A DNA stretch of 5,975 bases from Thermacetogenium sp. UBA5472. GTDB lineage: Bacteria; Bacillota; DSM-12270; Thermacetogeniales; Thermacetogeniaceae. A program made the translations under genes and the position numbers. The notes under the pieces were generated by a model that saw only the letters and a program-made list of their open reading frames with translations, ran no database searches and was not told the origin of the DNA. Within the stretch, counting starts at the first letter, position 1. Every line of letters starts with the position of its first letter. Shown piece after piece: positions 1 through 5,729 of this stretch. The stretch lies in contig DIQC01000069.1 in NCBI GenBank assembly GCA_002426495.1, positions 1 to 5,975 on the forward strand, written 5' to 3'.

Positions 1-835
1 ATATGTCTTTTCCCATGAAATAAGGTGTCAGTGAGTCCTGTTTACTATTGATAATCAGTACAGGGGTTTTCACGTCTTTCATTGCCTTTGCTACATCAGC
101 GTCTTGATAGGTAAAGCCTAATTTAAATCTGTTTATGATATTTCCACACCATGTCATATAGGACACCGGTAGGCCAATGTCCATGTTCCTCATTTCCTGC
201 TCTATCATCCACTCCATGCTGCTCACCGGGCAGTCCAAAATCAAAAAATCGATCTTTTCATCCATATTTTCATATCCTAATGCTAACCCAGCGGTTGCTC
301 CGCCAAAAGAAGCACCCCATATTCCTATTTTTTGTCCCGGAGCTTGTTCCTCCACATAATTCACCCAATCAATAAGATCGTATTTCTCCCAATACCCAAA
401 TGTTGTATACCTGGCGGTATTTTCATTTGAACTCCTCTGATCATAAGTTATAACATTGTACCCTTTTTCTAGGAAGAACTCAGCCAGCGGATAATTAACA
501 TATCGATTACCCCCTAAGCCATGAACCAAGATAACTGTCTGATGTTTTTTACTGTTTTGTGACTCTATTGCATAGAGATAATCCGCCGGTATAATGTGTT
601 CATCAAAAGAAGAAGTGATTTCTAACTCCTCCACCCTATATCTATCACGAAAACTTTCATAATTAATACCATTAATTTTCAGATAATTATCGGGAACTCC
701 CCTTGTTTCATCGTTCGTTACAAGCTGAGTTGAACCTGAAAATACCTGTAAACCTATGAAGCTGGATAACCCTATGAATAAAACTATAAATACCACAACA
801 ATAACTGTCAGTATTACCTTTGCTATTTTTTTCAT
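1..835 (-). CDS. Membrane-anchored alpha/beta hydrolase (3' end outside window)
   Basis: A 278-residue open frame reads leftward from ATG at 835-833 and leaves the window without a stop, so the C-terminus is missing. Residues about 5-31 form one hydrophobic segment after MKK, which suggests a membrane anchor or uncleaved signal, with the catalytic domain probably outside the cell. The fold is recognisable from HGLGGN (105-110, oxyanion region), YDQR (131-134), the nucleophile elbow GASFGG (174-179, Ser176) and a probable catalytic acid in KQDSLTP (Asp267). The catalytic His should lie beyond the edge. AGAGGG sits about 6 bases before the ATG and overlaps the stop codon of the upstream repressor gene, which implies co-transcription and coupled translation. 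The class (serine hydrolase, esterase or peptidase-like) is clear; the substrate cannot be told. Confidence 0.88.
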   Translation of the reverse strand, partial: MKKIAKVILTVIVVVFIVLFIGLSSFIGLQVFSGSTQLVTNDETRGVPDNYLKINGINYESFRDRYRVEELEITSSFDEHIIPADYLYAIESQNSKKHQTVILVHGLGGNRYVNYPLAEFFLEKGYNVITYDQRSSNENTARYTTFGYWEKYDLIDWVNYVEEQAPGQKIGIWGASFGGATAGLALGYENMDEKIDFLILDCPVSSMEWMIEQEMRNMDIGLPVSYMTWCGNIINRFKLGFTYQDADVAKAMKDVKTPVLIINSKQDSLTPYFMGKDI

Positions 836-845
836 ATTTTACCCT

Positions 846-1139
846 CTACTTTTTTGTATTATTTCCACGTTTCTTTAAAGCGAAAAATGATAAAATTATC
901 ATAATAATATATAGTACTGCAAAAGCAAAACCACTTAAAATATCCACCCCTTTTAGAATGTAATCTGTTGTGACACCAAAGTACTCACTCATAATTATGA
1001 CTTTTTCTAATTCAGGTACGCTTTGTTGGCTTTCCCATTTAGATACCGCCTGGCGAGAAACTCCTACCTGATCAGCAAGTTCCTCTTGTGAAATGCCTTT
1101 CACTTTTCTTAACCTCAGTATTCTGTCTGCAATATTCAT
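846..1139 (-). CDS. Xre-family HTH regulator with C-terminal membrane helix
   Basis: The protein has 97 residues. Residues 5-60 are a Cro/CI-type helix-turn-helix domain, with the recognition region SQEELADQVGVSRQAVSKWE at 17-36 and the usual VTTDYILKG end at 56-64. A single hydrophobic stretch at about 66-88 followed by KKR suggests a membrane anchor with a short lysine-rich tail. Such short HTH-plus-membrane proteins are usually local repressors, and the membrane segment may sense an envelope signal or tie the repressor to a membrane partner (inference). The start is supported by AAGGGGTG five bases upstream of the ATG. The stop is 10 bases before the hydrolase start, and its TAG lies inside the hydrolase ribosome binding site, so the two genes very likely form an operon and the hydrolase is the likely regulatory target besides the gene itself. 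Confidence 0.9.
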   Translation of the reverse strand: MNIADRILRLRKVKGISQEELADQVGVSRQAVSKWESQQSVPELEKVIIMSEYFGVTTDYILKGVDILSGFAFAVLYIIMIILSFFALKKRGNNTKK

Positions 1140-1155
1140 AACAACACCCCTTACT

Positions 1156-1172
1156 TTTTGATAGTGTCAAAA
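1156..1172. promoter_or_regulatory. Candidate operator palindrome upstream of the HTH gene
   Basis: TTTTGATA-G-TGTCAAAA is a 17-base near-perfect palindrome (7 of 8 pairs) centred 25 bases upstream of the HTH start codon. Its size and place fit an Xre dimer operator used for autoregulation. No convincing -10/-35 pair could be fixed around it, although TTGACA occurs on the minus strand both inside it (1170-1165) and farther upstream (1223-1218). Confidence 0.35.
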
Positions 1173-1393
1173 TAACATTAATGCTGGTTGCGTAGCTACC
1201 AAGCACACTTGGTTTCTTGTCAACCGACAGTTGCATGCCTTGTTTTTACTGCGAAATCTCCTGACTTATTGTTGATAGATGGGAATTCGCTATGTTTTCT
1301 GTAATTCCTTGCATTTATAAATTTTTTATTGATTATTTTTATTAAAAAAAGGGTGCGGAAGATGGGCAGTACGAACTGTGTATTCGCTAAAAT

Positions 1394-1439
1394 GAAACTG
1401 ATCCAAAAACAGCCCTAGTGATCAAACGAAAGTGATCCA
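1394..1439. repeat. TGATC-motif cluster, possible IS21-type element end
   Basis: GAAACTGATCCA (1394-1405) and GAAAGTGATCCA (1428-1439) differ at one base, and GTGATCAAACGAAAGTG (1418-1434) lies between and over them. Closely spaced repeats of the form GGATCAGTTT/TGATCA are typical of the multi-repeat ends of IS21-family elements, where they bind the transposase. No istA or istB gene is present in the window, so this would be a solitary end or relic. A related motif lies at 5676-5704. The assignment rests on motif resemblance only. Confidence 0.35.
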
Positions 1440-1532
1440 CTCCAACCAAATACATAATGCGGAGGGGTAAACGGTATCCTTGTGAGGGAGGGTTTTTACC
1501 CCCAGCTTGCTGGCTTTTTACTTAAAGAATTG

Positions 1533-1541
1533 TGGTATAAT
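1533..1541 (+). promoter_or_regulatory. Extended -10 promoter of the toxin-antitoxin operon
   Basis: TGG followed by TATAAT (1536-1541) is a perfect extended -10 element. It lies about 30 bases upstream of the antitoxin start. Only a weak -35 (TTTTTA, 1515-1520, spacer 15) is seen, which an extended -10 tolerates. Confidence 0.6.
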
Positions 1542-1571
1542 AATGGAAGAATAATATTTGGAGGTGTTCTA

Positions 1572-1844
1572 ATGATTATTAAATCATCCACCACACTCCG
1601 TAATAACTATAACGCTATTTCAAAACTTGCAAGTGAAAAAGCTGAACCGATTTATATTACAAAAAACGGCGAAGGCGATACTGTCATTATGAGTATTGAA
1701 GCTTTCAGCCGGAGAGAGGCTCTATTAGATTTAAAAGAAAAATTATTACTGGCAGAGGAACAGCGTCTCTCCGGTGCTCCAACTGTATCCCTGAAGGAGG
1801 CCGAAAGGAAAATGAAAGAAAAAATCAATGGGAAAAAAGTTTGA
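1572..1844 (+). CDS. Phd/YefM-like antitoxin of a type II toxin-antitoxin pair
   Basis: The protein has 90 residues. The N-terminal part (STTLRNNYNAISKLA, 6-20, then EPIYITKNGEGDTVIMSIEAF, 25-45) is the Phd/YefM DNA-binding fold. The acidic-to-basic helical tail (residues 46-90) is the usual toxin-neutralising segment. I chose the ATG at 1572 because GGAGGTG lies seven bases upstream. A longer frame from 1482 would run through the promoter and is unlikely. The gene overlaps the toxin gene by 17 bases, the standard antitoxin-first order that couples their synthesis. Antitoxins of this family normally repress their own promoter, alone and with the toxin. ATGATT-ATTA-AATCAT (1572-1587), which overlaps the start codon, is an inverted repeat that could serve as the operator. 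Confidence 0.88.
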   Translation: MIIKSSTTLRNNYNAISKLASEKAEPIYITKNGEGDTVIMSIEAFSRREALLDLKEKLLLAEEQRLSGAPTVSLKEAERKMKEKINGKKV

Positions 1845-2145
1845 TGTAGTACTTTTGCCTGCAGCTTATGAGGATCTCGATGGAATATTTGAGTATATTT
1901 TGTTGGATAATCCCTCTGCTGCTGAGGATATGCTTACTAAAATTATAACCTCTCTGCGCCGCCTTGAGGACTTCCCCAATACCGGTGTCAAGCTAACGGC
2001 TAAGGTACTAAAACACTATAATTTTCGCATGGTTATTGTTAATCCTTATCTTGCCTTTTACCGTTTTATTGATGATGTGGTATACGTCTACCGAATTCTT
2101 CATGGGAGCATGGACTATGTCAGGATTCTGAAAAGACCGGAATAA
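1828..2145 (+). CDS. RelE/ParE-family toxin
   Basis: The 105-residue protein has the whole small RelE/ParE fold: an N-terminal strand and helix pair (VVLLPAAYEDLDGIFEYI, 7-24), a second helix (residues 30-47), the FP-N-G turn (49-53), and the C-terminal sheet with NFRMVIVNPYLAFYRF (65-80) and VYVYRILHGSMDYVRIL (85-101). The final YRILHG..DY.RIL stretch is the usual family signature. RelE members cut mRNA on the ribosome and ParE members poison gyrase; the sequence does not settle which applies. There is no good ribosome binding site of its own, so translation probably depends on the overlapping antitoxin gene. The length is normal and the frame intact, so the toxin may be functional. Confidence 0.88.
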   Translation: MGKKFDVVLLPAAYEDLDGIFEYILLDNPSAAEDMLTKIITSLRRLEDFPNTGVKLTAKVLKHYNFRMVIVNPYLAFYRFIDDVVYVYRILHGSMDYVRILKRPE

Positions 2146-2156
2146 AGCCGCTTAGG

Positions 2157-2193
2157 CCCCCCATGTGACGGTACCGGGCACCGTTGTGAGGGG
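2157..2193. repeat. Imperfect palindrome after the toxin gene
   Basis: ACGGT-A-CC-G-GG-C-ACCGT (2168-2184) is a near-palindrome, and a C-run (2157-2162) and GGGG (2190-2193) lie outside it and can pair across an unpaired zone. A short T-rich run follows (2196-2199). It begins 12 bases after the toxin stop and may act as the end of that transcript or be a dispersed GC-rich repeat. From 2194 to 2351 nothing else is recognisable. Confidence 0.35.
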
Positions 2194-2351
2194 ATGCTTT
2201 TCTCCCGAGCTTGATAATGTGGAAAAAGAACCCTGGATTTCGTTTGTCGGGGCTCCCTTTAATCTGAAACATCACACTTTTACCGTTCGGGACTCAATCC
2301 TTTCAGCACTGTGGCTTTTGGCCCTGCTTTCTCATGACCGCAGTTATTCTA

Positions 2352-2380
2352 TTGACACTATTATTAAAAGCTGATTAAAT
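2352..2380 (+). promoter_or_regulatory. Sigma-A-type promoter of the riboswitch-AOR operon
   Basis: A perfect -35 TTGACA (2352-2357) is followed after 17 bases by TTAAAT (2375-2380), preceded by TGA as an extended -10. Transcription would start near 2387, a little over ten bases before the first riboswitch helix, as expected for a leader RNA. Confidence 0.75.
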
Positions 2381-2400
2381 ATATATTAATAGAATAGCAT

Positions 2401-2571
2401 ACAAACAGGTGCCCCTATAACTAGGGGAGAATAGGGAAGTCAATTGGTTTCAATTTAGAAATGACGCGGTCCCGCCACTGTATGCAGGCAAGATTCTGTC
2501 CTATGCCACTGGGGTTTCAATCTGGGAAGGCCAGGAAAGCAGCCTGCGAGCCAGGAGACCTGCCTGTTTGT
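2401..2571 (+). ncRNA. Cobalamin riboswitch (B12 aptamer)
   Basis: All main conserved parts are present in order. Helix P1 is closed by ACAAACAGG (2401-2409) and CCTGTTTGT (2563-2571), nine perfect pairs. P2 is CCCCTA/TAGGGG (2412-2417 and 2422-2427). AGGGAAG lies at 2433-2439, with P3 closing pairs GTCA/TGAC (2439-2442 and 2462-2465). The core GCGGTCCCGCCACTGTA ends at 2482, followed by a second GCCACTG (2505-2511), GGGAAGG (2524-2530) and the B12 box AGCCAGGAGACCTGCC (2549-2564). The family binds adenosylcobalamin or other cobalamins and in most bacteria lowers expression of the downstream genes when the ligand is plentiful. Here it precedes a ferredoxin-AOR operon and is linked to an intrinsic terminator, so control is most likely by transcription attenuation. 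The exact corrinoid preferred cannot be told. Confidence 0.95.
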
Positions 2572-2619
2572 GCTCAAATTGCCTGCGAGGTAAAGGTGAT
2601 AAGCAGTGAGGATGATGGC

Positions 2620-2666
2620 AAAGTCCTCAGCCAAATATGTATTTGGCTGAGGACTTTATTTTATTA
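2620..2666 (+). terminator. Intrinsic terminator of the riboswitch expression platform
   Basis: Positions 2620-2637 and 2640-2657 are perfectly complementary over 18 bases (ending AAATA and TATTT around a TG turn) and are followed by a T-rich run (2655-2665). The hairpin lies between the aptamer and the ribosome binding site of the first gene. TGAGGA (2607-2612) can pair with TCCTCA (2624-2629) inside the left arm and is a candidate antiterminator. The ribosome binding site GAGGAGGT (2668-2675) is outside the stem, which favours control of transcription rather than of translation. Confidence 0.92.
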
Positions 2667-2682
2667 TGAGGAGGTCAAAACA

Positions 2683-2988
2683 ATGTCACCAAATTTCCAT
2701 TTTACCATCGATGCCGATAAGTGCCGCGGCTGTCGAAGATGTGAAGCAGCCTGTGCCTGGCAGAATGGCCTTATCGAGCCAGCTATGTCAGCCATCCACA
2801 TCTACAAGGTAGATGAAAAAGGGAAAAACTATCCGGTCATCAATACCATTTGCCAAGAACAATTCTGCGCCAAACCGCCTCTGGCAAACAGTCAAAACAG
2901 CAGCGAAGACATGCCCGTTCCTCGCTGTGTTAGTAGCTGTTTTTTCGGTGCACTTAATTTTTCCTGGGAGGTAGAAACAAATGAATAA
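2683..2988 (+). CDS. Ferredoxin-like electron-transfer subunit with eight cysteines
   Basis: The protein has 101 residues and no signal peptide. Cys14-x2-Cys17-x2-Cys20-x3-Cys24 near the N-terminus and Cys57, Cys62, Cys82 and Cys86 farther on give eight cysteines, enough for two [4Fe-4S] clusters. The end PRCVSSCFFGAL resembles the P-C-x3-CP-x-GA motif of DmsB/HycB-type ferredoxin subunits, with Phe in place of the usual Pro. The spacing Cys57-x4-Cys62 and the polar insert at about 67-79 are unusual. I chose the ATG at 2683 because GAGGAGGT lies seven bases upstream; a 74-residue extension would be read through the riboswitch and terminator. The gene overlaps the AOR gene by 8 bases, so the protein is most likely the partner that passes electrons between the tungstoenzyme and a cellular carrier, comparable to the small iron-sulfur subunit of bacterial AOR complexes. 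Confidence 0.9.
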   Translation: MSPNFHFTIDADKCRGCRRCEAACAWQNGLIEPAMSAIHIYKVDEKGKNYPVINTICQEQFCAKPPLANSQNSSEDMPVPRCVSSCFFGALNFSWEVETNE

Positions 2989-4831
2989 GCATTATGGTTG
3001 GGCAGGCACTATTCTCAAAATCGACTTGACAGAAGGAAGGATTCAAAGGGAGACACTTTCCAAGGATTTAGCCTACAGCTATCTTGGCCAGAGAGGAATT
3101 AACGGAAAGCTTCTATATGATACCATCCCCCCTGGGACAGATGCCTTCCATCCCAATAATCCCGTAATATTCGGAGTCGGCCCTCTCGGAGGAACCCTGG
3201 CCCCTTGTTCCGGCAGATTTACGGTTACATCCAAATCCCCTCTGACTGGAATCTTCGGAGATGCCAACAGCGGAGGGCACTGGGGGCCTGAGCTCAAACA
3301 GGCAGGTTATGACCATATTTTTATTACAGGACAATCCAGCCGACCTGTTTACCTTTGGATAGATGATGACAAGGTGGAACTGCGTGATGCATCCCATATC
3401 TGGGGAAAAACAACCTGGGAAACAGAAGCCGCAATTCAAGGGGAACTGGGAAGTGATAAGATCCAGGTTCTCTCCATAGGTCCTGGAGGAGAAAATCTCG
3501 TGCGCTTTGCTGCCATCATTGCCAATCAGGCACGCGCTGCAGCTCGCACTGGCATAGGAGCAGTAATGGGCTCCAAAAACTTAAAAGCCGTTGCTGTTAG
3601 AGGAAGCCGCGGCGTCGGTGTAGCGGACCCAACAGCCTTTGCAGAAGCAGTGGCTGAATGCGAAGAAGCGATCTTACATGATCCCTTGTATAAGTACTCT
3701 TCAAATATCGGCACACCGGTACTTACAGACATGGTTCAGGGGTTGGGCGCCCTGCCTACTCGAAACTTTCAGGAATCGACTTTTGAAAAGGCCGGCGATC
3801 TAAGCGCAGATTTATTATATAAAAACTATGTTTCTGGTCGCAGAGGATGTTATAACTGCCCTGTGGGATGCAGCCGCTTTTATCACGTTAAAAAAGGAAC
3901 ATATGCCGGCACTGTAGGTGAAGGCCCAGAGTACGAGACCATCGCTGCATTTGGAACCAAGTGCGGTAACAGCAACTTAGCTTCAATACTCAAAGCAAAT
4001 ACCCTTGCTGATCAGCTTGGCCTGGACACCATCTCCACAGGTGCGGTTATCGGCTGGGCGTTAGAGTGTGCTGAAAAAGGTATTCTCCAGGAGCTGGATG
4101 TAACCTGGGGAGACCACCAGGGAATTTTATCACTGATCGAAAAAATTGCTTACCGCCAGGGAATCGGGAATCTACTAGCAGAAGGCACACTGAAAGCAGC
4201 AGAAACACTGGGTTCAGAAGCGGTTGACTTGGTGGTACACTCCAAAGGAATGGAATACCCGGCTACAGATGTGCGTGCTGTCAAGGGTATGGCACTGGGT
4301 TTTGCGGTAGCTAGCCGCGGGGGTGATCACCTGAGGTCACTGCCAGTTTACGAAGTAGCCCCAGAGCCTTACAAGGACGCTATTCGGGAAGAGTTGGGAA
4401 TAGAGATCACACCCGATTACTGGCTTGACTACAAAACCAAGCCACAACTTATCGTTTGGCACGAAAACTGGCACGCCATAGTAGACTCCCTGAGCCTCTG
4501 CAAACTGGAGGGAATCGCTATGAAACCCCTGCGCCCGGCCCACTTCACCAAGCTTGTAAGAACTGCAACAGGGTGGGACATATCCCAAGAAGGGTTAGAA
4601 AAAATAGGCTCCAGAATCATAGATACCGAACGCCTCTTTAATGTACAGGAGGGCATCAGGCGCCTGGATGATTATCCACCCAAACGGATCCTGAATGAAC
4701 CTATCTCTACCGGACCTTCAGCCGGGGAAAAACTGAATAAGAATCAATTTGAAAAGATGCTCAATGAATACTACCGTCTGCGAGGATGGGATATTAAAAG
4801 CGGCATTCCCTTGATGCAGCAGAACGACTAG
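2981..4831 (+). CDS. Aldehyde:ferredoxin oxidoreductase family tungstoenzyme
   Basis: The protein has 616 residues, a normal full length for the family, which oxidises aldehydes to carboxylic acids (or runs the reverse reaction) with a tungsten bis-pterin cofactor and one [4Fe-4S] cluster in the cytoplasm. The N-terminal domain (1-208) shows the family pattern GWAGTILKIDLT (6-17), the GRFTVTSKSPLTG stretch (78-90) and RAAARTGIGAVMGSKNLKAVAV (185-206). Cluster ligands are Cys290, Cys293 and Cys297 (CYNCPVGC) with Cys507 (SLSLCKLE) as the fourth. Pterin and active-site motifs include EGPEYET (314-320), LGLDTISTG (346-354) and SRGGDHLRS (445-453). GGGAGGT (2966-2972) precedes the ATG at a good distance, inside the ferredoxin gene, which it overlaps by 8 bases. 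No frameshift or lost ligand is seen. Related branches of the family act on other substrates, for example the BamB subunit of benzoyl-CoA reductases, so the substrate remains open. Expression is presumably controlled by the upstream cobalamin riboswitch. Confidence 0.95.
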   Translation: MNKHYGWAGTILKIDLTEGRIQRETLSKDLAYSYLGQRGINGKLLYDTIPPGTDAFHPNNPVIFGVGPLGGTLAPCSGRFTVTSKSPLTGIFGDANSGGHWGPELKQAGYDHIFITGQSSRPVYLWIDDDKVELRDASHIWGKTTWETEAAIQGELGSDKIQVLSIGPGGENLVRFAAIIANQARAAARTGIGAVMGSKNLKAVAVRGSRGVGVADPTAFAEAVAECEEAILHDPLYKYSSNIGTPVLTDMVQGLGALPTRNFQESTFEKAGDLSADLLYKNYVSGRRGCYNCPVGCSRFYHVKKGTYAGTVGEGPEYETIAAFGTKCGNSNLASILKANTLADQLGLDTISTGAVIGWALECAEKGILQELDVTWGDHQGILSLIEKIAYRQGIGNLLAEGTLKAAETLGSEAVDLVVHSKGMEYPATDVRAVKGMALGFAVASRGGDHLRSLPVYEVAPEPYKDAIREELGIEITPDYWLDYKTKPQLIVWHENWHAIVDSLSLCKLEGIAMKPLRPAHFTKLVRTATGWDISQEGLEKIGSRIIDTERLFNVQEGIRRLDDYPPKRILNEPISTGPSAGEKLNKNQFEKMLNEYYRLRGWDIKSGIPLMQQND

Positions 4832-5131
4832 TTTGCATCCCCACCGGCAAAGGCAACGCTCAACCCGAATGCACTGGGGACGGTTCCTGTTGCATATTTA
4901 GGAAGCAAAAAGAACGTCCCTTTGCTTCCCCTTTGCTTCCCACTGTCCGGAAAAACCCACGGTGATTCCTTCAGTGACCAGCATGGAAGCATCAGGCAAG
5001 AACCCAAAGGAGTAGCCGAGAACAGCGAGATTACTCGAGGATTTAAATAACACTACAACCCACGGACATTATTTTGAATAAGGGCAATATTCATGAAACA
5101 ATAGATGTTTGGCAGACGTAAAGAATTAGAG
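4832..5131. other. Gene-free, repeat-bearing stretch after the AOR gene
   Basis: No gene was found. TTTGC/GCAAA just after the stop codon (4832-4851) can form a weak hairpin but lacks a T-run, so no clear terminator of the AOR operon is seen. The stretch contains the hairpin repeat at 4876-4941, two copies of AACCCACGG (near 4954 and 5058), and the left half of a 14-base inverted repeat (5069-5082). Confidence 0.6.
4876..4941. repeat. Hairpin repeat with GGAAGCAAA arms, copy 1
   Basis: GGAAGCAAA (4901-4909), core AAGAACGTCCC (4910-4920) and TTTGCTTCC (4921-4929) form a 9-base stem; a second TTTGCTTCC follows at 4932-4940. In addition GGGACGGTTC (4877-4886) can pair with GAACGTCCC (4912-4920) with one bulge, so two alternative hairpins are possible. 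The pattern resembles dispersed REP-like hairpins of Clostridia, some of which are moved by IS200-like REP-associated tyrosine transposases (RAYTs). Confidence 0.75.
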
Positions 5132-5491
5132 TCACATATCCACATCGGTACCTAAAGGCAATAAAGCAAGCCTGCCCGTGTCCCAATAATCCTCAAGCTC
5201 TTTGAAATAATCCGCACCAATCATTACACCTGCTAATGTAATTATGGAGTCACATACTGGAGTAGGAATATTGAGATTGGCACCCAACACATGAAGTAAA
5301 CCTAACCCTTTTGGAACATCTTCGGTGATGTATCGATTATTAACACTGGAAGTTTTTAAGTCCTTGACATTTTCTGCATATAACTTAAACCCTTCCTCAA
5401 TCGTAATCAGGTTTGTTTTTTTCTTGAAGTGCCATACAACCCCTCCCCAATAAAACATAACACGAAAAAACATAGCGGTAATTTTAACCAA
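5132..5491 (-). pseudogene. C-terminal fragment of an octopine/nopaline dehydrogenase-family gene
   Basis: The readable frame of 119 residues contains NNRYITEDVPKGLGLLHVLGANLNIPTP and CDSIITLAGVMIGADYF, which matches the end of the helical catalytic domain of NAD(P)-dependent opine dehydrogenases (RY-x-x-EDVP-x-GL, then PTP-x-CDS-I-x-LA...G-DY). These enzymes join an amino acid to a 2-oxo acid or the reverse, and are usually about 350 residues with an N-terminal Rossmann domain, which is absent here. The frame opens with TTG and has no ribosome binding site; residues 1-20 do not resemble the family and are probably chance translation of the sequence at the break point. The C-terminal end appears natural. 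It is therefore most likely a relic left by deletion. A small independent protein cannot be excluded but is unlikely. Confidence 0.6.
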
Positions 5492-5516
5492 AAATATATA
5501 TTCTATTTATTTCTCT

Positions 5517-5569
5517 AGGGTTAATTATCCTGCTTTATTCTTTATCGCTTGCGTTTTAACCCTTTTTTT
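5517..5569 (+). terminator. Possible terminator-like inverted repeat
   Basis: AGGGTTAA (5517-5524) and TTAACCCT (5556-5563) are inverted and run into seven T (5563-5569). The loop of 31 bases is long, and no plus-strand gene lies directly upstream, so this may be a relic or chance. Confidence 0.25.
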
Positions 5570-5675
5570 CGCTAATAATCCATAGCCGGTTTTTAAAGAA
5601 TTTAATATTATCAAATTGTATCGTCACTCATAAGAAAGTTAAAATTAGACTGCATACTTCTTATTCAAAATAAAA

Positions 5676-5704
5676 GGATCACTTTCAATGATCAAGCGAA
5701 ACTG
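5676..5704. repeat. Second TGATC-motif copy, possible IS21-type end
   Basis: GGATCACTTTC is the exact reverse complement of GAAAGTGATCC at 1428-1438, and the adjacent ATGATCAAGCGAAACTG is related to 1418-1434 in direct orientation. This is a second, more degraded member of the same motif group. It may be a binding site array of an insertion element end. Confidence 0.35.
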
Positions 5705-5729
5705 TTTAAAGTAATCGTTACTTATACTT

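Larger units (their letters stand above)
1140..1535. other. Gene-free spacer between the HTH operon and the toxin-antitoxin pair
   Basis: No credible gene was found on either strand. The stretch contains the candidate operator (1156-1172), a small hairpin ACCAAG-CACA-CTTGGT (1198-1213), a very AT-rich part (about 1300-1350), a cluster of TGATCC/TGATCA motifs (1394-1439), and an 8-base inverted repeat GGGGTAAA/TTTACCCC (1464-1471 and 1495-1502) that is directly followed by CCAGC-TT-GCTGG and a T-rich run. The last two could be remains of a terminator or of an insertion element end. Confidence 0.5.
5069..5673. repeat. 14-base inverted repeat pair around the opine dehydrogenase fragment
   Basis: TTATTTTGAATAAG (5069-5082) is exactly inverted at 5660-5673. 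The pair brackets the gene fragment at 5132-5491. It is AT-rich and could be coincidence, but it lies inside the outer pair of hairpin repeats and next to the TGATC motifs at 5676-5704. Confidence 0.4.
5492..5729. other. AT-rich gene-free stretch
   Basis: No gene is supported. It contains the terminator-like repeat (5517-5569), the right half of the 14-base inverted repeat (5660-5673), and the TGATC motifs GGATCACTTTC (5676-5686) and ATGATCAAGCGAAACTG (5688-5704). The latter matches GTGATCAAACGAAAGTG at 1418-1434 in 14 of 17 bases. Confidence 0.55.

Noticed and set aside
151..375. Two plus-strand frames (151-375, 177-359)
   Set aside because: They lie opposite the alpha/beta hydrolase, which has clear catalytic motifs in its own frame.
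1482..1571. Upstream extension of the antitoxin frame
   Set aside because: It crosses the extended -10 promoter; the ATG at 1572 has GGAGGTG and fits the family N-terminus.
2165..2374. 69-residue frame after the toxin gene
   Set aside because: It begins with GTG inside a palindrome without a ribosome binding site, its end overlaps the -35 box of the riboswitch promoter, and I recognise no family. It could be a relic, but I cannot support it as a gene.
2461..2682. 74-residue N-terminal extension of the ferredoxin frame
   Set aside because: It is read through the riboswitch core and terminator, has no ribosome binding site at its ATG, and shows no ferredoxin-like sequence; the ATG at 2683 has GAGGAGGT at the right distance.
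3079..4656. Several frames of 60-110 residues on both strands inside the AOR gene
   Set aside because: They are shadows of the conserved AOR coding frame and lack ribosome binding sites or family resemblance.
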